This document shows positions 47,455 through 56,994 of a stretch of 64,000 bases of DNA, one piece after another (positions within the stretch are counted from its first letter, which is position 1; each line of letters begins with the position of its first letter). The notes under the pieces were generated by a model. That model did no database searches, had not been told where the DNA came from, and saw nothing but the letters and a program-made list of their open reading frames with translations. The position numbers and the translations under genes were made by a program. Source of the stretch: Erythrobacter sp. BLCC-B19 (GTDB lineage Bacteria > Pseudomonadota > Alphaproteobacteria > Sphingomonadales > Sphingomonadaceae); NCBI RefSeq assembly GCF_028621955.1, contig NZ_CP117516.1, positions 2,130,001 through 2,194,000 on the forward strand, given 5' to 3'.

Positions 47455-48426
47455 TCACCCTGCAAGCAGCCCTGCGCCGTTCTCGTCGTAAAAGCGCCAG
47501 CGCCGGACGAATTGCATCGGGTCCTTGCGCGTCACCAGCGCATCGTCGGGGGTGTCGAGCCAGTCTTCCGCGCGGCTGGCGACAAACCTGAGGCACGCGC
47601 CCTTGGCCACTGCGGGGAACAGCGCGCGCTCTTCGGGCAACAGGCGGCGCACGCTCTGATAGCCCTCGATCAGCGCCGCGCCGCAATCCGCGCGGTAGGC
47701 ATTCTGCGCGTCGAAGCACCACGCGGCATGGGTCACCGCCAGATCGAGCACCATCGGCCCCGTGCAGGCGAAGTAGAAATCGATCAGCCCCGTCACCCGG
47801 TCGCCCAGCATCAGGACATTATCGGGGAACAGGTCGGTGTGGGTCTGCGATTGCGGCAGGGCCGCAAGGTCGAGCGCGGCGGCGGCCTCGGCATGGGCGA
47901 GCATCGCGGGCAGCTGCGGGTCGATCGTCCCCAGCGCCGCCGCACCGCATTGGGCGAGGATCGCGGCGCTCGCGGCGAAGTCCATCGCATTGGCGCGGGT
48001 GTGGGGGAAATCCTGCGCGGCAAGGTGAAGGTTCGCCAGCACCGCCCCGATAGAGCGGGCCTGCGCGGGCGTAGGGCGGGTGGGGGAGACACCGGGCAGG
48101 AACTCGATCAGCGCCGCCGCCTTGCCCTCGACCATGCGCCACGATGCGCCGGAGCGGTCATGCATGGTGCGCGGCACCGGGCAGCCCTTGCCCGCGAGAT
48201 GATCGAGCAGGGCGAGGAAATAGGGCAGATCGGCATAGTCGATCCGCCGTTCATAGAGCGTCAGAATGAAGCGCGTGCCGCTATCGCCGCTGCCGGTCGT
48301 CTCGACCAGCCAGTTCGAATTGGACACGCCCTCGGCGATGCCCTTGGCCATCACCAGATCGCCGACGTCATATTCGCCGATCAGCCGGGCGAGGTCTTCC
48401 GCGCCCAGATGGGTATAGACCGCCAT
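47455..48426 (-). CDS. thrB: Homoserine kinase, ThrB2 type
   Basis: 323 residues. It phosphorylates homoserine for threonine synthesis. It is of the aminoglycoside-phosphotransferase fold, not the GHMP fold: [25 protein letters not shown] at the N-terminus, catalytic loop [12 protein letters not shown] and metal-binding [26 protein letters not shown] lies just before the ATG. Flanked by ispH and rnhA in the order common in alphaproteobacteria, which also supports the call. Confidence 0.92.
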   Translation of the reverse strand: MAVYTHLGAEDLARLIGEYDVGDLVMAKGIAEGVSNSNWLVETTGSGDSGTRFILTLYERRIDYADLPYFLALLDHLAGKGCPVPRTMHDRSGASWRMVEGKAAALIEFLPGVSPTRPTPAQARSIGAVLANLHLAAQDFPHTRANAMDFAASAAILAQCGAAALGTIDPQLPAMLAHAEAAAALDLAALPQSQTHTDLFPDNVLMLGDRVTGLIDFYFACTGPMVLDLAVTHAAWCFDAQNAYRADCGAALIEGYQSVRRLLPEERALFPAVAKGACLRFVASRAEDWLDTPDDALVTRKDPMQFVRRWRFYDENGAGLLAG

Positions 48427-48445
48427 ATCCCCCTCCGCGACGCGC

Positions 48446-49423
48446 CTATTCGGTCAGCTGGCGGGGCAGCTTGAACACCATCTTCTCGACGGTGGCGGTG
48501 ATTTCCTTTTCGTGGATCGTGCGGTGCCGGCCAAGCGCTTCGACCACCTCGCGCACCAGAATCTCGGGTGCCGAAGCCCCGGCAGTCAGCCCCAGCGTTT
48601 CCACACCGTCGAGCCAGGCAAAGTCGATTTCCGAGGCGCGCTGGATCAGCTTGGCAGGCGTGCCGAGCCGTTCCGACACCTCGACCAGCCGCAGCGAGTT
48701 CGAGGAATTGGGCGCGCCGATCACCAGCACCAGATCGCAGTCATGCGCCAGTTCCTTGACCGCCGCCTGACGGTTGGAAGTCGCATAGCAGATGTCCTCC
48801 GCCTTCGGCCCGAGGATATTGGGATAACGCCATTCGAGCGCCTGAATCACCTCGCGCGTGTCGTCGACCGACAGCGTGGTCTGGGTGAGGTAGGCCAGCT
48901 CCTCGTCCGAATCGAACGGCAGCTTGTCGACATCCTCGATCGTCTCGACCAGCGTCATCTGCCCCGGCTCGACCTGCCCCATCGTGCCGATCACTTCCGG
49001 GTGGCCTTCATGGCCGATAAAGATGATGTGGCGGCCCTTTTCGATCTGGCGTTCGGCCTGACGGTGGATCTTGCTCACCAGCGGGCAGGTGGCATCGACA
49101 TAGAGCAGCTGGCGGCGCTTGGCCTCGGCCGGCACGGTCTTGGGCACGCCGTGGGCGCTGAACACCACCGGCGCATCATCGGGCACCTCGTTCAGCTCCT
49201 TGACGAACACCGCGCCCTTGGCCTTCAGCCCTTCGACGACATATTTGTTGTGGACGATCTCGTGGCGCACATAGACCGGCGCGCCATAGCGTTCGAGCGC
49301 CTTCTCGACGATCTCGATCGCCCGGTCGACTCCGGCGCAGAACCCGCGCGGGGCAGCGATCAGCAGGTTGAGGGGCGGGAGATTGGCGGCAGGCGCTTCG
49401 GCAGCGGGAAAGGGCGCGTTCAT
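48446..49423 (-). CDS. ispH: 4-hydroxy-3-methylbut-2-enyl diphosphate reductase
   Basis: 325 residues. It makes isopentenyl and dimethylallyl diphosphate, the last step of the MEP isoprenoid route. The three cluster cysteines are Cys29 ([12 protein letters not shown]), Cys113 (DATCPLV) and Cys212 ([10 protein letters not shown]), with [12 protein letters not shown] and FSAHGV histidines. GGGGGG is five bases before the ATG. First gene of the ispH-thrB-rnhA operon, divergent from a lipoprotein gene. Confidence 0.96.
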   Translation of the reverse strand: MNAPFPAAEAPAANLPPLNLLIAAPRGFCAGVDRAIEIVEKALERYGAPVYVRHEIVHNKYVVEGLKAKGAVFVKELNEVPDDAPVVFSAHGVPKTVPAEAKRRQLLYVDATCPLVSKIHRQAERQIEKGRHIIFIGHEGHPEVIGTMGQVEPGQMTLVETIEDVDKLPFDSDEELAYLTQTTLSVDDTREVIQALEWRYPNILGPKAEDICYATSNRQAAVKELAHDCDLVLVIGAPNSSNSLRLVEVSERLGTPAKLIQRASEIDFAWLDGVETLGLTAGASAPEILVREVVEALGRHRTIHEKEITATVEKMVFKLPRQLTE

Positions 49424-49495
49424 GTTACCCCCCCTAGCGCTTTTGGCCCGTCCTCGCTAGGGCGCACGGGATCGTTTAATTCGAGGACGGCTTTG

Positions 49496-50146
49496 ATGAA
49501 GCTTGGCGCACGCGCATTTCTGGCCCTTTCCGCTGTGTCGGCGCTTGCCGCCTGTTCGCAGAAGGGTGAGCTGGTGGTCGATCAGGGCATCGGCATCGCC
49601 AGCGTGCTGACCCTGTGTCCGGCGGTCGGTATCCCCGACTATACCGGCGACATCACCACCTTCCGCAACGCGGCCGACACCACCGTCGCCAGTCTCGATG
49701 TCAGCGCGGCGATGACTGACCTGCGCTCGACCTGCAACGACAGCGCCGACCAGATCTATTCCGAGGCGACCTTCACCGTGAACGCCCGCCGCAGCGACAC
49801 CCGCGGCGCGCGGACGGTGGAACTGCCCTATTTCGTCACCGTCCTGCGTGGCGGTAGCGCGGTCGTCTCCAAGCGGATCGGCACGGTCAGCCTGACCTTC
49901 GCCGACGGGCAGGATCGCGCCACCGGCACCGCCAAGGCGGGCAGCTTCGTCAACCGCGCCGATGCGGCGCTGCCCGAAGACATCCGCCAGAAGATCACCA
50001 AGCGACGACGCGCCGGGGACACCGAGGCCGCGCTCGATCCGCTGGCTGACCCCGAAGTGAAGGCCGCGATCGCGCGCACCCGCTTCGAAATGCTGGTCGG
50101 CTTCCAGCTGACCGAGGCGCAATTGCGTTACAACGCGACGCGTTGA
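49496..50146 (+). CDS. Lipoprotein of unknown function
   Basis: 216 residues with GAGGACGG upstream of the ATG. Signal peptide MKLGARAFLALSAVSALAAC places the lipidated cysteine at residue 20. The mature part contains further cysteines, near VLTLCPAVGIPD and RSTCNDSAD, and strand-rich stretches such as YSEATFTVNARRSDTR and VELPYFVTVLRGG. I do not recognise a characterised family. It is divergent from ispH and followed by a 220-base intergenic region. Confidence 0.78.
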   Translation: MKLGARAFLALSAVSALAACSQKGELVVDQGIGIASVLTLCPAVGIPDYTGDITTFRNAADTTVASLDVSAAMTDLRSTCNDSADQIYSEATFTVNARRSDTRGARTVELPYFVTVLRGGSAVVSKRIGTVSLTFADGQDRATGTAKAGSFVNRADAALPEDIRQKITKRRRAGDTEAALDPLADPEVKAAIARTRFEMLVGFQLTEAQLRYNATR

Positions 50147-50366
50147 CGTTTCCGCAGCCCCTCCGGGCTGCGAAATCCTCGCTCATGCGGCCTGAAGGCC
50201 GCGTCGCTGCGGGCGGCCGGTCGGCCTTGCGGTGGCTTTGCCACCGTTCTGGTGCCACACGCGCCCTTGCGGCTGTTGCGTCCCTCTTTCGTCTCCCCGG
50301 GCTTGACCCGGGGCCCCGCTTCCTTCTTTGCACGCGCGAACCATCGCGCACCGCCACGAGACCGCC
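50147..50366. other. Intergenic region with several hairpins
   Basis: 220 bases without a gene. It contains GCGGCCT-N3-GGCCGC near 50187, a CGGTGGC-TTT-GCCACCG hairpin (50230-50246) that may end the lipoprotein transcript, and CCCGGG-CTTGA-CCCGGG (50296-50312), a small palindrome of a kind often repeated in these genomes. Direct evidence of an RNA gene is absent. Confidence 0.4.
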
Positions 50367-52109
50367 ATGACCCAGACTCTCTACGCCGCCCACGCGGCTC
50401 TGATCGAACAAGTGCTGACCGATCTGGTCGCCGAAGGGACGCTGCCTGCGGACACGTCCTTCGCCAATGTCACGCTGGAACCGCCGCGCGATGCGTCGCA
50501 TGGCGATCTTGCCACCAACGCCGCGATGGTGCTGGCCAAGCCTGCGGGTCTCAACCCGCGCGCGCTCGCCGAGGCGATCACGGCCAAGCTCGCCGTGCAC
50601 CCCGGCATCACCAGCGCCGAGATTGCCGGGCCGGGCTTCATCAACCTGCGCCTCGCGCCCGCCGCCTGGCTCGCCGAATTGCAGGCCATCGCCCAGCTTG
50701 CCGCCGATTACGGCCGCTCCGGAATGGGCGGGGGCAAGGTCGTGAATGTCGAATATGTCTCGGCCAACCCCACCGGCCCGATGCACATGGGCCATTGCCG
50801 CGGCGCGGTGGTGGGCGATGCGCTGGCCGGGCTGCTCGAATTCGCGGGCCACAAGGTCATCAAGGAATATTACGTCAATGATGCCGGCGCGCAGGTCGAT
50901 GTCCTCGCCCGCTCGGTGCACCTGCGCTACCGCGAGGCGCTGGGGGCCGAGATCACGATTCCCGAAGGGCTCTATCCCGGCGAATATCTGAAGCCGGTGG
51001 GCGAGGCGCTCGCCGCCGAGTTCGGCGAAACCTACGCCGCCGCGCCCGAGGCCGAGTGGCTCATCCTGTTCCGCACCCGCGCGGTCGCGGCGATGATGGA
51101 CATGATCCGCGCCGACCTCGCCACGCTTGGCATCGCGCACGACCTGTTCTCCTCCGAGGCCGAATTGCAGGCCTCGGGCAAGGTCGATGCCGCCGAACAA
51201 TGGCTGCGCGACCATGACCTCGTCTATGACGGCGTGCTTGAAGCCCCCAAGGGCAAAGCCCCGCCCGAGGATTGGGAACCCGTCCAACTCCCGCTGTTCC
51301 GCTCGACCAAGTTCGGGGACGATCAGGATCGCCCGATCAAGAAGTCGAACGGCGCGTGGACCTATTTCGGCGCGGACCTTGCCTACCACTTCCAGAAGGC
51401 GCAGACCGCCGATGCCCTCGTCGATATCTGGGGCGCGGACCATGCGGGGACGGTGAAGCGGATCAAGGCCGCGGTCGCCGCGCTGACCAGTGCGGATGGC
51501 GCGGCCCCGAAGCCCTTCGAGGTCAAGCTCGTCCAGATGGTGCAGCTGATGAAGGGCGGCCAGCCGTTCAAGATGTCGAAGCGCGCGGGCAATTTCGTCA
51601 CGCTTGCCGATGTCGTCGAGATGGTCGGCAAGGATGTGGTGCGCTTCACCATGCTGACCCGCAAGCCCGACGCGCAGATGGACTTCGATTTCGACAAGGT
51701 GGTCGAAGCCTCGAAGGATAATCCGGTGTTCTATGTGCAATATGCCCATGCCCGGATCCGCTCGACGTTGCGCAAGGCGGCTGACGCGGGGCTAACGCCG
51801 TCGGGCGCAGACCTTGACCGGCTGGGCGCGGAGGAATTGGCCCTCGTCGCGCGCGCCGCGCAGTTCCCGCGCGAGATCGAGGCCGCCGCGCGCGCGCGCG
51901 AGCCGCACCGGATCGCCTTCTATCTCTATGATCTGGCAGCCGATCTCCATTCCTACTGGAACCTCGGTAACGACCGTCCGGAAAAGCGCTTCATCGTGGA
52001 ACAGGATGCGCAAGTGACGGCGGCAAGGCTTTTCCTCGCCGCCGCGATCGGGCAAGTGATCCGCAATGGTCTTGGCGTTCTGGGCGTCGAGGCGGTTGAA
52101 TCCATGTAA
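50367..52109 (+). CDS. argS: Arginine-tRNA ligase
   Basis: 580 residues. Charges tRNA-Arg in the cytoplasm. The class I signatures are HMGH at 140-143 (in [16 protein letters not shown]) and KMSKR at 402-406; the C-terminal DALR anticodon domain begins near residue 455 ([15 protein letters not shown]). The start chosen lies at [12 protein letters not shown]; 13 upstream codons are not needed. Followed by a SPOR protein, nagZ, scpA, scpB and tat genes, a conserved alphaproteobacterial order. Confidence 0.96.
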   Translation: MTQTLYAAHAALIEQVLTDLVAEGTLPADTSFANVTLEPPRDASHGDLATNAAMVLAKPAGLNPRALAEAITAKLAVHPGITSAEIAGPGFINLRLAPAAWLAELQAIAQLAADYGRSGMGGGKVVNVEYVSANPTGPMHMGHCRGAVVGDALAGLLEFAGHKVIKEYYVNDAGAQVDVLARSVHLRYREALGAEITIPEGLYPGEYLKPVGEALAAEFGETYAAAPEAEWLILFRTRAVAAMMDMIRADLATLGIAHDLFSSEAELQASGKVDAAEQWLRDHDLVYDGVLEAPKGKAPPEDWEPVQLPLFRSTKFGDDQDRPIKKSNGAWTYFGADLAYHFQKAQTADALVDIWGADHAGTVKRIKAAVAALTSADGAAPKPFEVKLVQMVQLMKGGQPFKMSKRAGNFVTLADVVEMVGKDVVRFTMLTRKPDAQMDFDFDKVVEASKDNPVFYVQYAHARIRSTLRKAADAGLTPSGADLDRLGAEELALVARAAQFPREIEAAARAREPHRIAFYLYDLAADLHSYWNLGNDRPEKRFIVEQDAQVTAARLFLAAAIGQVIRNGLGVLGVEAVESM

Positions 52110-52136
52110 CGGCTCAGAGGAACGCGAAGGATCGCC

Positions 52137-52823
52137 ATGATCGACGCCGAGTACGAAGAACTGGACGACGAAGGCCTTGGGGAAGGTGCAGGCGAGCTTG
52201 ATCTGGCCGACACCGACAGCCTGCCGTGGCTCGAATCCGATGAGGAGGACGAGGATGCGGGCGGGCTGGATACGGGCCAGATCGTGCTTTTCGCGGTCGG
52301 TCTGGTGGCCTTGCTCGGCGCGGTGGTCGGCGGCGTGTGGTGGGTCTCGAACCGCGCCAGCAGCACCGATGTGGTGGCCGATGGCAGCGTGATCGAAGCG
52401 CCCGCCGGGCCGATCAAGCAGAAGCCCGAGGATCCGGGCGGCAAGACCTTCGCGGGCACCGGCAATGTCGCGCCGGTGGTGGGCGAGGGCGGCTCGCGCC
52501 CGGCCGTGGTGGCCGAAGCCTCCCCCGCGCCCGCAGTCCCGACACCCGCAGCCAGCCCGTCCGCCGCCGCGTCGACTGCCGCGCCGGTGCCGGGCATTGG
52601 TGTCCAGCTCGCCGCCTACGGCACCCGCGCCCGCGCCGAACAGGGCTGGGTCGATCTCGCAAGGCGCACCGACGCGCTCACCGGGGTCAAGCACCGGGTG
52701 GTCGAAGGCAAGGTCGATATCGGCACGGTCTATCGCTTGCAGGCGGTCGCGGGCAGCCGGGCCGAGGCTGATCGGCTGTGCGCGGCGCTGAAGGCTGACG
52801 GGGTCGATTGCCAGGTCAAGTAG
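52137..52823 (+). CDS. SPOR-domain membrane protein
   Basis: 228 residues. A short acidic cytoplasmic N-terminus (about 1-42, rich in Asp and Glu) precedes one membrane helix (VLFAVGLVALLGAVVGGVWWV, about 46-66), an Ala/Pro-rich periplasmic linker and a C-terminal SPOR domain (GIGVQLAAYGTRARAEQGWVDLARR ... YRLQAVAGSRAEADRLCAALKADGVDC). SPOR domains bind denuded glycan strands at the septum, so it probably helps cell division. It lies 27 bases after argS and before nagZ. Confidence 0.9.
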   Translation: MIDAEYEELDDEGLGEGAGELDLADTDSLPWLESDEEDEDAGGLDTGQIVLFAVGLVALLGAVVGGVWWVSNRASSTDVVADGSVIEAPAGPIKQKPEDPGGKTFAGTGNVAPVVGEGGSRPAVVAEASPAPAVPTPAASPSAAASTAAPVPGIGVQLAAYGTRARAEQGWVDLARRTDALTGVKHRVVEGKVDIGTVYRLQAVAGSRAEADRLCAALKADGVDCQVK

Positions 52824-52962
52824 GCTGCGCCGTGGCGGCGCGGCGTTGCCGGGCTTGCGCGGCTGTTGCAGCGTCTTGTCGTGGTTTTGCGGGTCTTTTC
52901 CCCGCTCTTGAGACCCGCCCGCCCTTGCAGGCCGCGCGCCGCAATGCGAACCTTGTCGCCTT

Positions 52963-53985
52963 ATGATTCCGGCAATCTTCGGCCTTGGCGGCCCCGTCCT
53001 GACTGCGGACGAGCGCGCTTTTTTCCGCGAATGCGACCCGGCGGGCTATATCCTTTTCGGGCGCAATTGTGTCGATCCGGTGCAGTTGCGGGCGCTGACC
53101 GATGACCTCAGGAGCATCCACGGGCGGGATCGTCTGCTGGTCTCGATCGATCAGGAAGGTGGCCGCGTCGCGCGTCTGAGACCGCCGCATTGGGCGGCCT
53201 ATCCGGCGGGCGAAGCGTTTGAAAAACTGTACGAAATCGCGCCTGCCAGCGCAATCGAGGCGGCCCGCGCCAATGCGACCGCGATGGCGCTGGAACTGTC
53301 GGCGATGGGGGTCACGGTCGACTACCACCCCCCGCTCGACTTGCGCGTGCCGGGTGCCCATGACGTGATCGGCGACCGCGCCTTCGGCAGCGATCCGATG
53401 GCGGTGGCGGCATTGGGCCGGGCGGTGCTCGAAGGGTTGGCCGCAGGCGGCGTGACGGGCTGCGTCAAGCATATGCCGGGCCACGGCCGCACCGATGTCG
53501 ACACCCACAAGGCGCTCCCCACGGTCACCGCGAGCGCGACCGATCTGGAGGATGACCTTTCTCCATTTCGCACGTTGAATCAGGCGCTTATCGGCATGAC
53601 CGGGCACCTGGTCTTCACCGCCTGGGATGCCGAAAACCCGGCAACCCTGTCCGAAACCGTGATCCGCGAGATCATCAGAGGGCAGATCGGTTTCGACGGG
53701 CTGCTGCTGACCGACGACATCGACATGGAAGCGCTCGGCGGCTCGATCCCCCAACGCGCCGCGCGCGCCCATGCGGCGGGGTGTGATATCATCCTGAATT
53801 GCTGGGCGAAAATGGACGATATGGTGGGCATCTGCGAGGTCTTGCCGACCATGTCCGATACCACAGCCGCGCGGCTTGACCGGGCGCTGGCGGGCACCCG
53901 GATCGCGCCCGCCATCGCGCCGCAAGCAGCTGAATTGCTGGCGAAACGTGATGCGCTGCTGGCGCTGACAGGTACCCCTGCATGA
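52963..53985 (+). CDS. nagZ: Beta-N-acetylhexosaminidase NagZ
   Basis: 340 residues. It removes N-acetylglucosamine from peptidoglycan fragments during wall recycling. Family 3 hallmarks: DQEGGRVARLRPP near the N-terminus, KHMPGHGRTDVDTHKALP (the His-containing catalytic loop) and the nucleophile region GLLLTDDIDMEALGG. No signal peptide, as expected for a cytoplasmic enzyme. A 139-base GC-rich gap precedes it without a strong ribosome-binding site. Its stop overlaps scpA by four bases. Confidence 0.94.
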   Translation: MIPAIFGLGGPVLTADERAFFRECDPAGYILFGRNCVDPVQLRALTDDLRSIHGRDRLLVSIDQEGGRVARLRPPHWAAYPAGEAFEKLYEIAPASAIEAARANATAMALELSAMGVTVDYHPPLDLRVPGAHDVIGDRAFGSDPMAVAALGRAVLEGLAAGGVTGCVKHMPGHGRTDVDTHKALPTVTASATDLEDDLSPFRTLNQALIGMTGHLVFTAWDAENPATLSETVIREIIRGQIGFDGLLLTDDIDMEALGGSIPQRAARAHAAGCDIILNCWAKMDDMVGICEVLPTMSDTTAARLDRALAGTRIAPAIAPQAAELLAKRDALLALTGTPA

Positions 53986-54767
53986 GCGAGGCCGACCAGC
54001 CCTTCATGTTCCCCCCCGACGCCGGGCGGCAGGATGGCGACGCGCTCTACCTCGCGCTGGGCGCGTGGGAAGGGCCGCTCGACCTGCTGCTCGATCTGGC
54101 GCGGCGGCAGAAGGTTGACCTCAGGCAAATCTCGATCCTCGCGCTGGTCGACCAGTACCTCACCTATATCGAGCGCGCGGGCGCGCTGAAGTTGGAGCTG
54201 GCGGCGGATTACCTCGTCATGGCAGCCTGGCTTGCCTACCTCAAATCGGCGATGCTGCTGCCCAAGGCCGAGCAGGAAGACCCTTCGCCGGAAGAGCTCG
54301 CGCTCAAGCTGCAACTGCGCCTGCAACGGCTGGGTGCGATGCGCGAGGCGGCGGCGCGGCTGATGGGGCGCGACCGGATCGGGCGCGACGTGTTTCTGCG
54401 AGGGAGCCCCGAAGGCCTGCGCACGGATCGCAAGACCGTGTGGCGCTCAGACCTGTTCACGCTCATTCAGGCCTACGGGCAGGTCAAGGCGCGCACAGCC
54501 CCGCGCATCTACCATGTTGCGAACCGCCCGGTGATGACGCTCGATTCCGCGCTGGAGCGGGTCGCGGCGATGCTGGGCGTGACGCTGGAATGGATGGAAA
54601 TCAGGGACTTCCTGCCGCCCCACGCCTCGCCCGAGCTGAAGCGCTCGGCGCTCGCCTCCAGCTTTGTCGCGGCGCTTGAGCTGACCAAGCGCGGCAAGGC
54701 CGAGCTGGATCAGGACGGCGCCTTTGCCCCCTTGCGCATCCGCCGGCTGAAGGACGCGGCTGCATGA
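53982..54767 (+). CDS. scpA: Segregation and condensation protein A
   Basis: 261 residues, the kleisin that bridges SMC heads during chromosome segregation. N-terminal EGPLDLLLDLARRQKVDLRQISILALVDQYL and LAADYLVMAAWLAYLKSAMLLP are the family signatures; the C-terminal winged helix contains HASPELKRSALASSFVAALELTKRG. It overlaps nagZ by ATGA and scpB by ATGA, giving coupled translation. Confidence 0.95.
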   Translation: MSEADQPFMFPPDAGRQDGDALYLALGAWEGPLDLLLDLARRQKVDLRQISILALVDQYLTYIERAGALKLELAADYLVMAAWLAYLKSAMLLPKAEQEDPSPEELALKLQLRLQRLGAMREAAARLMGRDRIGRDVFLRGSPEGLRTDRKTVWRSDLFTLIQAYGQVKARTAPRIYHVANRPVMTLDSALERVAAMLGVTLEWMEIRDFLPPHASPELKRSALASSFVAALELTKRGKAELDQDGAFAPLRIRRLKDAAA

Positions 54768-55393
54768 CGGGCGAGGAGCCCGGCACGCTCGAACGCGCGG
54801 TCGAGGCGACGCTGTTTGCCGCCGAGACCCCCATGAGCGTCGAGGCCTTGGCAGGCCATCTGGGCGGTCTGGAACACCGTGAGGTGCGCGAGGCACTCGG
54901 CCTGCTCGAAGCGCGCTATGCCAATCGCGGGGTGCATCTCGTCGAGCGCGCGGGCCGCTGGCATTTCGAGACCGCGCCCGATCTTGCCCACCTGCTGCGG
55001 CGCGAGAAGGAGCAGGTGCGCCGCCTGAGCCGCGCGGCCACCGAGGTGCTGGCGATCATTGCCTATCACGAGCCGGTCAGCCGCGCCGAGATCGAGTCGA
55101 TCCGCGGGGTGCAGACCAGCGCAGGCACATTGGATGTGCTGATGGAGGCGGGCTGGGTGCGCCCGGCGGGGCGCCGCGAAGTGCCGGGCCGCCCGGTGAT
55201 CTATGCCACCACGCCCGAATTCCTCGATCACTTCGGCCTCGCCAGCCGCCGCGACCTGCCTGGGATCGACGAATTGCGCGCCGCGGGCCTGCTCGATCCC
55301 GTCGACGAGGCGATGGAGGCTGCGATGCGGTTCGAGCCGGACGAGGAACCGGACGAAGGCACCAGCGCAGACGACGAGAATCTGGCGGACTGA
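54764..55393 (+). CDS. scpB: Segregation and condensation protein B
   Basis: 209 residues. Two winged-helix domains: LERAVEATLFAAETPMSVEALAGHLGG at the start and SRAATEVLAIIAYHEPVSRAEIESIRGV in the middle, followed by VYATTPEFLDHFGLASRRDLPGIDEL. It binds ScpA and regulates the SMC complex. The acidic tail is longer than in some relatives. The next gene, tatA, follows after 107 bases. Confidence 0.95.
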   Translation: MTGEEPGTLERAVEATLFAAETPMSVEALAGHLGGLEHREVREALGLLEARYANRGVHLVERAGRWHFETAPDLAHLLRREKEQVRRLSRAATEVLAIIAYHEPVSRAEIESIRGVQTSAGTLDVLMEAGWVRPAGRREVPGRPVIYATTPEFLDHFGLASRRDLPGIDELRAAGLLDPVDEAMEAAMRFEPDEEPDEGTSADDENLAD

Positions 55394-55500
55394 CTCGCAA
55401 TCTGCAACCGCTTGGCCTAGATGGGGGGTAGTAGAGCGGCGAGGCGCGCCCCGTCATGCGGCGCCCTTTTACCCCCGGCCGCACTTGTGGAGTTGAGACA

Positions 55501-55749
55501 ATGGGTTTTTCGTCGATCTGGCACTGGGTGATCGTCCTGCTGATCGTGCTCATCCTGTTCGGCCGCGGTCGCATTGCCGAAATGATGGGCGATTTCGGCA
55601 AGGGCATTTCCAGCTTCAAGAAGGGTCTGAACGAGACCGAGGACACCGCCGCCAAGGCCGCCCGGATCGAACCGCCGGCCCCCGCGCCGACGCCTGCCGA
55701 AACCCCCGCGCCGACGACGCTCGACAAGTCCGATACCCCCGGCGCCTGA
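55501..55749 (+). CDS. tatA: Twin-arginine translocase subunit TatA
   Basis: 82 residues with GGAG before the ATG. One N-terminal membrane helix ([15 protein letters not shown]), the [23 protein letters not shown] amphipathic helix and a Pro/Ala-rich tail. It forms the pore that moves folded proteins with twin-arginine signals. The open frame extends 15 codons upstream without support. First of tatA-tatB-tatC. Confidence 0.93.
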   Translation: MGFSSIWHWVIVLLIVLILFGRGRIAEMMGDFGKGISSFKKGLNETEDTAAKAARIEPPAPAPTPAETPAPTTLDKSDTPGA

Positions 55750-55787
55750 TCGTCCTTCCCAAGGAGGCGGGCTGACCGCACCCCTAT

Positions 55788-56195
55788 ATGTTCGACATCG
55801 GCGCTGGAGAACTGCTGGTCATCCTGATCGTCGCGGTGGTGGTGATCGGGCCGAAAGACCTGCCGCTCGCCATGCGCACGGCCGGGCGCTGGATCGGCAA
55901 GATGCGGCGCATCTCGGCCCATTTCCGCAGCGGCATCGACGCGATGGTGCGCGAGGCTGAACTTGAGGAAATGGAAAAGAAGTGGAAGGCGCAGAACGAG
56001 GAAATCATGCGCCGTTCCGCCGCGCTGACCGAGGCTGAGGCGGGCGCGCCGGTGATGACCGGGCCGCCTCCTGTGGAAACGACTCCTGTGGATACGCCGC
56101 CGGTGGATACGTCGCCAGCGCCCGAGGCTCCTCCCGCTGCAACGCCCCCCGCGCAGCCGCCGCTGCCGCTCTCCAAGGGGTCGGGCGATGTTTAA
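55788..56195 (+). CDS. tatB: Twin-arginine translocase subunit TatB
   Basis: 135 residues. Starts MFDIGAGELLVILIVAVVVIGPKDLP, the TatB helix and hinge, then an amphipathic helix (LAMRTAGRWIGKMRRISAHFRSGID) and a Pro/Thr-rich tail. It receives substrates with TatC. The tail has two near-identical repeats (TTPVDTPPVDTSP). Its end overlaps tatC by eight bases. Confidence 0.93.
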   Translation: MFDIGAGELLVILIVAVVVIGPKDLPLAMRTAGRWIGKMRRISAHFRSGIDAMVREAELEEMEKKWKAQNEEIMRRSAALTEAEAGAPVMTGPPPVETTPVDTPPVDTSPAPEAPPAATPPAQPPLPLSKGSGDV

Positions 56196-56994
56196 GATCG
56201 ACGACCTTGATGAAACCCGCGCCCCGCTGCTCGACCATCTGATCGAGCTGCGCACCCGCGTGATCCGTGCGCTGCTGGCGCTGGGGGTGGGCTTCGCGGT
56301 GTGTTTCTACTTCGCCGACGAGATCCTCGGGATTCTGGTGCAGCCCTTGAAGAACGCCTTTCCCGAAGGGCAGGGCCAGCTGATCTTCACCAAGCTTCCG
56401 GAAGTGTTCTTCGTCGAGCTGAAGGTCGCGCTGTTCGCAGGCTTCATGGTCAGCTTTCCGGTGATCGCCAATCAGATGTGGGCCTTCATCGCGCCGGGGC
56501 TTTATGCGCGGGAGAAGAAGGCGTTTCTGCCCTTCCTGCTGGCCACCCCGATCCTGTTCACGGCGGGCGCGTGCCTTGCCTATTTCGTGGTGATGCCGGT
56601 CGCCTTCACCTTCTTCCTCGGCTTTGGCGGGACGACCGGCGGCCTCAACGTGCAGGCCTTGCCGAGCGCGGGCGATTATCTCAGCCTGGTGATGCAGTTC
56701 ATCCTCGCCTTTGGCCTCACCTTCCTGCTGCCGGTGCTGCTGCTGCTGCTCCACCGCGCCGGGATCGTCACCCGCGATCAGATGGTGGCGGCGCGGCGCT
56801 ATGTGATCGTGGTGATCTTCGTGATTGCGGCGATCGTGACACCGCCCGATCCGGGTTCGCAGATCGTGCTGGCGGTGCCGCTGTGGCTGCTGTTCGAAGC
56901 CTCGCTGGTGCTGATGCGCTTTCAGGAGAAGGCGGTCGCGGCCGACAAGGCCGCGCGCGCGGCCGAGGAAGCGGCAGGGCAGGCGGCGGAGTAA
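56188..56994 (+). CDS. tatC: Twin-arginine translocase subunit TatC
   Basis: 268 residues. Six membrane helices. The conserved start region DLDETRAPLLDHLIELRTRVIRALLALG and PEVFFVELKVALFAGFMVSFPV contain the signal-recognition site. The C-terminal 25 residues are Ala- and Glu-rich. Its TAA is immediately followed by the stop codon of the amidohydrolase gene on the other strand, with no gap. Confidence 0.95.
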   Translation: MFKIDDLDETRAPLLDHLIELRTRVIRALLALGVGFAVCFYFADEILGILVQPLKNAFPEGQGQLIFTKLPEVFFVELKVALFAGFMVSFPVIANQMWAFIAPGLYAREKKAFLPFLLATPILFTAGACLAYFVVMPVAFTFFLGFGGTTGGLNVQALPSAGDYLSLVMQFILAFGLTFLLPVLLLLLHRAGIVTRDQMVAARRYVIVVIFVIAAIVTPPDPGSQIVLAVPLWLLFEASLVLMRFQEKAVAADKAARAAEEAAGQAAE